Positions 44,423-56,400 of a stretch of 64,000 nucleotides of DNA are shown piece by piece. The number at the start of each line of letters is the position of its first letter. The stretch's first letter is position 1. Both the position numbers and the translations under genes were made by a program. The stretch covers positions 23,648,001 to 23,712,000 of the forward strand of contig NC_092674.1 in NCBI RefSeq assembly GCF_964355755.1. The letters run 5' to 3'. The stretch comes from Antedon mediterranea (Eukaryota; Echinodermata; Crinoidea; Comatulida; Antedonidae). The notes under the pieces are model-generated. The model was not told the origin of the DNA and made no database searches. It saw only the letters and a program-made list of their open reading frames with translations.

Positions 44423-47400
44423 ATGGATCACAAAGTATATTGGCTGCTTACAAAGTTTCTCGTTCCACTCGGATTGACTACATTTGTTACGGATATTGCT
44501 GAACAGGTAAGACTAGACTAGCTTAGAAAGGCTAGTAGGACTATAGGCCTAGGCCCGCTGTACTAAGAAGGCTTCCCCAGCCCGGCTAGCCGCCTAGGGC
44601 GCTAATGCATTTTTCACTCCTAGGCCTACAGGCTACTATATAGGCAATCCCTAGCCTTCCCGCTAAGTCTACTACGGATTTAGAGTAGTAAAGTAGGTAG
44701 GCCGAGGCTACTAGCCTAGATTATTATGAATACCGTCGTGTTCGGCCGCCAACGAGTTCGGCCGCATGTATTTAGTATGGAACGCCAGGCTTGCTTGCAT
44801 TGTTTATATTAAATGCATTGTTTAGATTGGCGATCTCCGTGGCTTATTCCATTAAAAAAATAGGGGTGCATTGCTTTACCGATTTTTCTCTACATTTGTA
44901 TTATTGTATATAATATTACGATTTCTTTTCAGATACAGTTAGATTCATCACAGATAGAGAAAAATGAAAATTATTTTATTATATACAATCTTAACACATT
45001 TATTATCAATTCCTGTATTTTTATTTAGACATGTTATAAGTTTGAGAATTTACGAACGATTTAACTTAACTACCATATTTTATAAATAAACATATAATAT
45101 AACATTTATATTTATAATTGTTTTTTTCATATATAACCACTAGCATGCATTAAAATTGACTTTATTACTAGTAATAACATGTTATATTACAAAACTACTT
45201 AACTAATAAGTAATATAGTTTGCAAATAGTTTAAAATGTAACAATGAAACAATATCTTTTTTAATGTTTATTACTAACATACGATTTTTACTAATATCTT
45301 AATCTTCTATCTTTACATACATTAAAACTGACTTTATTTCTAGCAATATCATGTTATATTACAAAAGTTCTTAACTAACGTATTTTGCAAATAGTTTAAA
45401 ATTATATTTAATGTTTATTCTAACATAAGAGTTTTTACTAATGTTTTAACTAATTTAACTAACATACATACATTAGCACTATTCAACGCGAGCATCGCGA
45501 GTAATAAGTTTACTCGCGGCAAGCATTTGAGAACGTACACTACGTTGGCCCTCGCGGTACTCGTCCCACAATGTTTCAACTCCATTCTTCTCCAACACTG
45601 TTGCTTTGCACGTCACATTCTTGTTTCTGAGAAAACATCTCCATGTTGTATTTGCCCGTCTTTTATCAATCTTCTCTGTATATTGGTACCCATGACTGTC
45701 TACAAGCGAGTCCTGAAACAACAGAAGGTTAAGTTGGTTTTCACAAGAAATGCGATAATAAAAAAAAAATTACAAAGAATAGATTATAAATATTTTAAGA
45801 ACTTACATTCCCACCTTTTGTTGTTCCTGCTAATCGCCGATAAGTAACGATGTCATCATCAACAGCAGGCATCACTGGTATTGGTTGTGGTTCAGGGTAA
45901 AGATTCAGTACCTCTTCTTCTATGAACGATTGGTTCCAAAAAGTCGCCAAGGTCGGCTGCAAAAATCTCCAGTTGCGGCACCGGTTGGCCGTTGTTTTCT
46001 GGAGCACATTCTCTACATTTCTAATCAATAAAACCCTCTTCGACGGCTAACCTGTACGCTGCTCCTCTTTTCACTCCTGAGTCACACCGACGATGTTGCC
46101 ATCTCTGACACTCTTCGCAAAACGGTCCTTCTTGCTGTTCCGTTACGGGTTCGCGACATTCAATACAATCGTTCATGGTTCGTAGATAATCAGTAAAAGT
46201 GTAGTTAACAATTCAGATGGCAATTCCACCCGATTCTGCTACTGTCCACAGGTGCTATCTGTAAAACTATAGCAGAATCGGGTGGCAATTCAGAAATAAG
46301 TAATATTCTCTAAAATGAGGCTCTTATAAAGATGCGCGCACTCCGGTTATTGTTTTACCGAGTACAAAAAAAGAATCCTTAAATGTACCGAATTTTGTGT
46401 GTGTGTATTGTGTGACGGTCGGTAAACGCCTAACTTAAAAGCGTTATTAATAAATAATGGTCATTGTTTAGCCAAACTTCTTGCAAGTAACCGACTGCGC
46501 TTATGTCATCATGCGCTTTTTGTAGGTGACTATACTTTTAAACTTTAACTTTAGAGGCCTAACTGTAATAAATCAAACCGAAATGAATAACGATGCAAGC
46601 GAAAACACACAAAATTATATATTTACAAAATTTCCTTTTTCATGTAACGCTACGATGAAATCAAACAAACTTGACTGTTTTTTTTAAGTCTTTTTACTAA
46701 TTTTTGTAATAACTAGTGAATCACGTTATGAAATTAGACATTATACAGCAAAGTTTCGATGTTATACTTAGATCACTTACCCTACTTTTTTTATGTGAGA
46801 TTATACAGTCATAAATATCTGACGTTTTATTATTAACTAAGTACAACAAAATGTTATTTATAAATCAAATTAAATGAGATTTAATGTGTATTCTGTGATA
46901 TTGAACATAAAATCATGCTTTCTTTTTTCTTATATAAAGATTGAATTATAAATAATGACATAAGAAAATGAAATGTTTTCATTTTTGTACCGGTCGGAAA
47001 ATGTGCCCCAACGATTATATTTAAGACTGAAAGGAATGCAAGTTATATACAGTACTGTCATTAGATTAATTTAAGGATATGCACTTCTATAAGTTATAAT
47101 GAAAAAGAGTGTGTGTACTTTACAAATAAATATTAACTTTTAATTATGGTTTTCTTCATGTATCGTTGTTGTTACTGTATATCAATATCGGTGAAGTTTG
47201 CCACATATAATTTGTACATTTGAAAATCAGAATCAGTAATGTATACCACAACTTAATAACATTTATTTTTACAAATACTGTACAGAGTAAAATAAATATA
47301 AAACCAATAATGAACATATTATATTAACATAACGTAAGAAAAGAAATGTAAGTGAAAACGGACGCAACAACAATAATAATTTCAGGTTTATTTATTTAAA

Positions 47401-50400
47401 TTGTTCTTGCAGTTAACAAACTGAATTACAACAATCGTGACAATTTATAAAAATAGTAAATATTGGATAAATAACATAATAAAATGTAACATTAATATTA
47501 ACATCTCCATTAATCACATACAACAAGCAAGCTAGCTTCCCTCTAATTATTAAAAACATAAAATAATTCACCATTATTTTTATATTTAACTTTGCTGTTA
47601 ATAACACTTCAACAAATTAAAGACACGAAACGTAACACATTTCATTGTTATGTTAATAAAAAACAACCATGCTACACCACCTTCATTGTCTAAGATGGAA
47701 TTCAAGACACTCCCTCATTGTTTTAAAACAATAGCAGTAGTAGCCTTTTCAGAGTTTTCGCAATCCAATGTTGGTAGGTTTTACCATAGAGATATTATAC
47801 ACTATAATATCTCTATGGTTTTACTGTGGAACTGTATAATCCTGAAATAATTCAAGCCTTACTAAATATTAATTTTTCCAAAAATCGCTATAAAAAAGGA
47901 ATTTCAAAATACTGTAATGTTATTTCCTCCTATTTTCTTACGAAGGCATAGGCTTATTTAAGTATTGTTGATAGTATACAATAATTATTAGACATACAAT
48001 AGGCCTATATAACCAGAGTTTTAAAATACTTAATGTATTAATAACTGATTTAATGGTCATTTCTGTTTTTATTAGAACACATTAGGCCTGCAAGAGTAAA
48101 TGTACAAGACACAAGTACAAGTTTATTGCCCGTTTAAGATTATTATTATAATAATAAACGTATATCTAAATGATTTAAAATAGGTTCAAATATATCCACA
48201 CCACAGCATTCTAAATAATACTTATATCACAGAAAGTAATATGATAATACGCCGTACATTTTATGTGGTCAATTTCGATCGATCACGTTAGAATGCACCC
48301 ACATTTTTAGAATGGAATAACCCAATGAAAAGACCAGCAGAACAAACGGAAGTTGATGCATAGTTGGCGCTCCATACATATCGCCTTATATGGGCATTCA
48401 AAACATTGCGGCCGAAACCGTTTGCGGCCGAACACGATGTACACCACTAGCTAGTAGGCCCTGTCAGTGTCTGTATGTATACTGCTGTCGTCCACTTTTT
48501 AGGCCCTAACTAGCTAGTAGGCCCTGTCAGTGTCTGTATGTATACTGCTGTCGTCCACTTTTTTTCAATACAAACAATTATAGAGCAAAACAAATCAGAG
48601 AGTATTAAAAATAGTATTTATCAATAAATTTTAATTTATTTAATTAAAATTATAAACAATGCACAACCAACCAAACTAGGCCTAAGTTTTTTCTTTTACC
48701 AGGTTTTGAATCGAGGACTATCATCTGCGGAAAATGCCACCGAGATGCTTGCTACCTTTGGTATAGCATACTCCCTCACAAAGTTTGCAGCTGGACCTTT
48801 TGAAGAGTTTAAAAATGTTTCCTTGGTGTTAGTTCACAACAAAAAGGAAGCAAAAATCGGGCTATTAACACTTTTTTTGGTTTGGATCATCGTTTTGATA
48901 TTTGGCTTACTAACAGGTGAAATTTATAGTAGAACCCCTCTTTTCGACATCCCTATACTATTAAGTGAAATGAACAAATTAAAATATATGTTGTATGTCC
49001 AACCCATATTCAGGGGACACCCATATTCAGGGGACACCCATATTCAGGGGACAACCATATTCAGGGAAAACTTTATTAGTGATTGCTGCTTACTATACTA
49101 ACTAATAATTGTTGAAATGTCAATGAGAGCTTTTGAATGGAAATTTTAAAAATACACCGGGCCCTCTGAGAGACCAGTCTTTTAATGAAGAGGTTGCCCA
49201 GTATAAATAAATATCAAACAATCAGGTCACATGTTAGTGGGAAGGCCCTTTTTGTTCAATAATGGTTTCACTAGGGTGAGAGATCTCATTCCCAAATTAC
49301 TGCAAAAATGACAATGCTGTGGGTATCAGTGGCTGGATCTCATTGGTAATACAAAATAAAATTTAGCAAATCTAAATCAAAACGATAAAGTCAAACAGCC
49401 AGAGCTTTCGGGCAACACTAGCCCTTCATCAGTGCAAGTGAAAGTACTTGGACAAAATTGAGAATATAAAGCTATCTATATTATACAGGTATGGTATATA
49501 TAAAATATAATTATTAATTTATAAATTATTAATAATATTTTATTTCAGCATATACCGACTTTGGATACTTCATCACACATACACTTTACAGCTTAGATGA
49601 AAGAGTTGGCGAGGCTATTAGAAAAGCTATTTTAATGCTCAGCTTTTTTCCACTTTTTCAAGGATTGGTAAGTGTAAAAAACAATTAGTTTTGAGTTAAA
49701 TTGAATTTAGAGAAACCAATGTGACTTATATTAATTAAGGAATCATCTATAAATTAATTAATTATTAAATTATATTAAATAAATTAATAATAAATCAATT
49801 GAAATTCGAAACCTTTTCAACTACAGTATGTGGTTAGACCTATGTTACAATTAAAACATCACACATTCTCTACGTGAATAATCATTTATCATTTTTTTAA
49901 TAGATATATTACATAGCAGGCTATATTCTGCAGATGAAATACACTGCCCTCGTTGGGACCGCATCTGTAACAGATGTAGCAGTGCAGGTCAGTATTGGAG
50001 ATTAAAGCCTGTTTTCCTGTCGACGTTATTTGATCGTTAACAATAATCGGCAATCTTCTATGTAAACATTGAAATGTTAATGATTTACAGGAAAATGTAC
50101 TCGCTATCGTTACCATTTCAACTTGATCGTTTTCAAACGATCGTTGCTGATAGCGTCGAATAACGTCAACAGGAAAACAGGCTTAAAGAATACAAACCAT
50201 GGTATTATTAATTCAATGTTTTATAGTTTTACCGTAGTAGGTTATGTTTATTGTTTAAGTGAATATTATTTTTTTTATGCGATCGTAGCATCGGTAATTT
50301 GTACTATCAACCCTGTTAAATCAACTGCATAATGAATAAAAAACAATAATTTTAATCTTGTTCTTATTGCAGGGAGAATTATTACCTAATACCAAAAACC

Positions 50401-53400
50401 CTGGTTTTTGGTCCATAATAATAGTTACTACTGTACATAGAGCATAAAACATTTTATAGATTGAATTAGGTTCACTGGCAATCCTAGATGGCTGTAAATG
50501 TTACTCTCGCACGCAATTCATGATGAATGGCACCTCTAGTTGGCCAAAAATGACACTCTCATAGCACACTAGGAATCAGCAAAACAATCCTATTTTGAAT
50601 TTAATGCGAACGTCAGGAGGAAGTCTTCGATAATAATGTACTTCTGGTATGGTAAACGATGCAAATAATATTATTAGAATGTATGTTACTCTTTTGTTTG
50701 TTAATAGAGAGGTTTTGCAATCTTACGAATACGATAACGAAAACGGATACGTCACGCACACGTATTCGTTTTCGTAAGCCATAAAAAAATCTGTTTCGCA
50801 TGGCAACAAAATATTGAGACGCGTCCAAAATATGACTGCGGTAAATTTGAGCGAAGCGCAGGTACGTGTTGCTTGGTGCTTGGCTGCCTAGGCCTAGCGT
50901 AACACCAAAGCGAGTGAGGACTTTAAAAACTGCTATTTATCAAAATTGACTTGGCATTTTAGTAAATTACTTTCAATAAATCTATAATTATATTATGAAT
51001 CATTCCGGATTCAAATGCAAAATGTGCAAAGTAGATCTAAAACTATACTCGTTTTGTAGTTACGAATATGACTGGTAATATTCGTCAACACGAATACGCT
51101 TTACGAATATGAAATGGGGATCAGCTCAAAAGTTTCACAAATGTATGACGTATCCGTTTTCGTTATCGTATTCGTAAGGTTGCGAAACCTCCCTAATAAT
51201 GTCACTGTGTCGTGTCAGTCCAATGAAGGATTTTACATTTAGTAATCGCGATCGTGAATAACGCATGGATGCCAACTATCACTCCAGTTACTGCAGATAC
51301 TTTAATTGTAATTTTCCCCTGATATTACATATTTGTGTTGATATATGTGGTGTTATATAAATACTCGCATAATGTTCTATACTTTTTAAAAATATACCAA
51401 TTAATTTGAATGTATTTTCCTCTCAAATTGTGATAAAAAATTACCACGCATATACTTTTGCTAAATGCGTGACAAATATGTGGTCATGCATTGTTTGTTC
51501 AAAATGCGTGTTTCAATAAAAATCATTTTGAAATGCAGGACCGTCCTGCACGATGCGAGACGGTTGCTAACTATGGTAACTATGGTATAGTTAAGGAAAA
51601 TGTTACTTAATATTTGATTTATTTTCTAAATTTAGGGGTACTCCTAATAAATGGGTTAAGATTAACCCAATGTAGTTATCTTTTTAACATGATCCCTTAT
51701 GATTATCAATAGATTGCTACGATATTTGGATTACTGCAGACAGATTTAGTTAATACAAACCCTGTCCTGGTCCCAATTATTGCTGTATATACTGGTGCAA
51801 CAACAAGACTTAGTATACTTTTTATTGGATTTCTCATATTAAGAAGATGGAGACAAAATCATACCACGATTACCACCGAACTAGCAACAACACAGGTATG
51901 TGAAGAGTAGCTTTTTACATCCATGGAACTGGACAGGGCTTGAACAAATTATGTTATCTACGAATCAAGCAACTTCAGATCAGATATGAACTACTGTAAC
52001 ATTGCATGGTTCATAGTTGTGGGATTTAATTGAGCATTTTAACACTCTCAACCATACAAGTATGATACTTCCTAGCTTGCTGTAAATATACATTAAATAA
52101 AACTTATAACCCACAGCAACTTTTTGCTCATTTAGAGAAACATAAACTTTATTTGAGTAATAAACCAACTCTATTATGCATTGCAGTTTTATTTTATACA
52201 GATTTTCTTTTGCCAACACCATAACTTTTGACCCAAGCTTAAAATTCAACAATATTTATTCAATATGGATCCATGTGTCTAATGTTTGTGTTTTAGGAGA
52301 GTAATCTGAGTGTTTTAAGAGTACTGAAATTTTGGTGGCCGATTGCAGTTGTTCGGGGCGTTCAAACAATCAGCAGAACGATTATTAACTTGTTTGTAGC
52401 CAGAGATCTAAATGGGTCAGATGAGGCAATTCAAGTAAGTTAATTTTATTGTAAAAATAATAACTATTGTGCAGGGGCGGATTCAAGGGGGAGCCCAGTC
52501 GGCCCCTTCTGAATTCCACAAAATGTAATGCAGAGAATAGGAATTTCACTAGTTTTAGGCCCTTCCCCCGCTACCCTTCCCCCATATTTCAAATTCCTGG
52601 ATCCACCACTGATTGTGTATTTACAGAGGGGATTAAAATGACAACACAAAAGCAGTCAAGGCATATCATTATGACTTCTTGTTAGATTTTAATTCTTCTC
52701 TAATAATTTTTAAAAAGACAAACAAAGCACTATTAAATATTCCAATGGAACAAACTACCTTTCACCTACTTACTCTCTTTCAGAGCCAACTTTTTCACTA
52801 AGTTTATTATTTTTTCAAGGCTGTAGCTGTTCTGAGCATTGTATACCCAATAGGTAGACTTCCCTTTGGTTGGATAAATGATCTCAAAACTTTACAGCCT
52901 AGTTTCCTAAAGGTAAGCCTAACAATAGAGTATAATTTGTGTCTTGTTTTTTTGTTAAAGGCCTTAGCAATTCTGAGCCTTGCGTACCCAATAGGTACAT
53001 TTCCATTCAATTGGTTAAATGATGTGAAAGCTCTACAACCTACTTTTTTAAAGGTAAGAAGTTGGAATAGTGATGTTACCATACTGGCTTACTAAGCCAG
53101 TATTTAATATCATTTTTGGTCAAATAAGACGTAATACACACACACAGAGCTTTTCAGTGTAAAGGCCAATTTACACAGACAACGAGCGGTAATGTTAATA
53201 AAAATATAGAATCTATGTTATTCTTTATGATCATTTACACACAACGCAGAGTGAACAGGTGGTTTCCCCTGGGAATAGATACAGATTTTACTTGGCAAAA
53301 CTATGCGGTTTTCAACTTACTGTTCAACTACTCGTCTGGGGAAATTTGCCTTAAGTCTTATTAAGTGTCTAAAAAAGATGTTTTGCATACTGGGGAAAAT

Positions 53401-56400
53401 ACTTGCATGTTTTTTTTTTCTGAAGAATACCATAAAATGTTGTTTTATCTTTATTTGCCTTTTAAAATGTTTGTTTAGTTTGATCCATTTAATTTTCACT
53501 ACTAAAATTTTTTATATCACTTTATTATACACACCTTAAGTAGATTCTTGTCATTTGGTTTTAGGATTGTGTGTCACTTGATATTCAATAACTACTTCAT
53601 CAAGCGTGCAATTTTGTTATGTTTCCATTGAATTCAGTTTAAATACGCGTTCATTCTTTACACAGTGAGCATGTGTGTGACATGAGGCTGTAAGACTGAT
53701 CGCGTTCCAAAATCAACCTGTCATGTGCGGCTGCTATAATTGTTCTACTGCGCGTCCAAAATTGGAGTCCTGCCTTTTCGAATGGTTTAGGCCTTGGCCT
53801 ACATTAGTCTCTCGTTAAAACTAGGTATGTTATAAAACAAATGAATAATAATTAATTTTTTTAATTTGTCCATATCACTGGAAGTTTGATTTAAAATGTA
53901 TTTATATATAAGCACTCTTCAATAAGAATGTTGCATTTGATTGGCTGTTTATTTAAATCTCTGTCTACACTATCAAACTAGTTTGACAAAAAAAGTGTGA
54001 TGTGCCCTAGTATGGTAGTGTAATGACATATCCACATTAGTTGGATCCATGATCCTCATGATTAGGTGGTTTATTGCATTCAGGTTTTTGAAATGCAAGA
54101 GTGGTGACTGATGTTGGAAAGAAACAACTTGTATTGTGTGTACACTGTGTGCTACAGTAGTACCAGTGTATTATAATGTGTTCTTGCAATGGGTAGGTGC
54201 TGCCTCATTAAATACCACCAGTCAATCTTTCAATGCATTAAAATATTTTGTCCATGCCACACTATTTCTTATCTACTTTTATTAACAATTGCACTTTTAA
54301 TATGGTTTGTATTGTTGCTTAAAATAGCTATAACCAAATATAATAAAAGGAGAAGATACAACAGTTCCGTTGGCGGTGTAAACCACATCCGGGTTACTAT
54401 TTGCCAACGCCTGAAGGTGGCGCACTTCTTTTTCGCTAGAAGAAGTGCGCCACCTTCAGGCGTAGGTAAGGTAAAACTTTTATTGTAAATATCTATAAAA
54501 ATACAAACGATAATTATTTATCAAAATGATTATCTAAAATATTAATAATTTCAAAATTAGTAGAGCACAGACGCGAGAACATCAGATCATCACGATCCAT
54601 CCAAACGTGGGATTAGACGGGAACCATATCTAGAGCCCGCCGTCGTTCGGCTGCTGGTTTCTTACGCGTCCATATGAATAAGCGTCCGCGTTTCCTATCT
54701 TTCTATGTATAACAGCGCGTACTGTTGATTCTTTACCTATTTATATTCTTTGCTATAACCTATTATTTGTAAATTCATATGCAAACTTTGTATCTATAAA
54801 TAGAGGCATCATAATCTAATTGAATGCTTTAATTATTTTAACCTTTGAACCTTAAAGCATGATAAGAGTGAAAAAGTAATGATTAAATTCATTGATTACC
54901 TTTCAGTATTTTTAATATTTATATTTGTTTCTTATAGAAAAATGAGAGCACCGTGGTAAAAAGGAAACATATAAAGAATTTTGATATATGTTGTCTTCTG
55001 CTAGGATTTGCGGTAATATAATTTGATCTTTAATAAAAAAAAAACCAAATATGACTATGCATTTTCTAATAAATAAATAACTGACGCCAATTTTATATTG
55101 TTTGTATATTATATTTTATGATTGTAGGTTTCTTCCAGTTTATTTTGGATTCCTGGAATTGTAGTTAATTTTTACACAAGTAGTTTGGGTGTATCTGAAG
55201 AGGTTGCTCAAATGTGCGTGATACCATTGAAGATATTCTCTGTGTTCCCCTTATTAGGCAAGGTTACTTTTTATATGTTCTTTTGGAGTCAAATACTTTT
55301 ATTACACTTTATTAAAATGGAACTTGGAAAGCATTATTATAATGCTATGCAAGTTAGGCTTCTTACATGGTCAATTCCATTTCAGTTATACGATGCAACT
55401 TGTGCCCAAATATGTTAATATTATGCCCAAATAAGGGCATAATCATGCTGATATATGGGCACATCACACTTTGTTGTCACATAAAGTTTAATAGTGTAGA
55501 CAAAGCTTACTGTACTAAAACGTTATGTTACAACCCTATCTGATTTTTGTTTAATAAACTTGCAAATCATACTTGTATTACTTGACTTCATTTAATTAAT
55601 TTAACTTATTTTATAATAATTGTTTTTCTTTATTTTTCTTTCTCGATTTAGTGGGATGGCGATCCCATAATACATCATGGTTGCTATTAATGAAGAAAAC
55701 CACAGCAATATTTCCTAGTGCTATTATGAGATTGGTCATATTAATTGTTGTTTTAAACGTGTTTCCAAAACTAGGGTAAGATATTTGATTGTATAATAAT
55801 GCTCTGTATAAAAATGTAATATAAAGTTACACTATCAAACTTTATGTGATGTGGCCATAATATGGACATGATGATGTCATATCACTACCATATTTGGGCA
55901 CACTTTTTTCGTCAAACTAGTTTGATGGTGTAGACAGCTTAAAACAGTAAATGGTGAAAATGTAATAATTGGAAAAAGAATGGCTTCAGCTCGGATTATA
56001 AAAGGATAACACACTGTCAGGTTTAAATTAGATGGAGTCCACATTCATGTAAATTATGCAAGTTATGTTATTTAATGTCCCAAGTAATTTTAATTAAAAC
56101 TTAATGTCATAGGTGCTAGTCGTTGCAAGTCCGAAACTCCCTATTGTTTAAGATTGGTTCCCACTAGGACGTAACGCAAGGACATAAACAGAACGTAATC
56201 GTGTTGACCAATCACAAGCAACAGTTTGAATAATCCATCGTTTGTGATTGGTCAACTAACTTATGTTGCATGTGTGTACATGACTACTGTCAATCAAGTA
56301 CTCTTAATGTTTACAATTTCTTAGCTGGTATTGAATGGTTGCATGCAGACGTGGGTGATATAGCCTGTGCTATTTACAAATGAGCATAAAGCCAATTAGT

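Larger units (their letters stand above)
44736..48437. mobile_element. 3.7-kb TIR-bounded element (MULE-like?) carrying a PHD-FLYWCH gene
   Basis: The left end (TCGTGTTCGGCCGC, AACG, GTTCGGCCGCATG.. and, farther in, TTATTCCATT and GGGTGCATT) is mirrored at the right end, which on the minus strand starts TCGTGTTCGGCCGC-AAACGG and TTCGGCCGCAATG and continues to TTATTCCATTCTAAAAATG-TGGGTGCATT. The inverted match extends over about 150 bp with gaps. Between the ends lie a broken gene on the minus strand (45479-46176) and two tandem AT-rich repeats of about 170 bp (45144-45470). No transposase is recognised. I could not define a target-site duplication. Long TIRs and a FLYWCH domain recall Mutator-like elements; that assignment is an inference. 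Confidence 0.7.

Noticed and set aside
52464-52685. Open frames on both strands around 52464-52685
   Set aside because: They lie on a MITE with defined TIRs and a target duplication.
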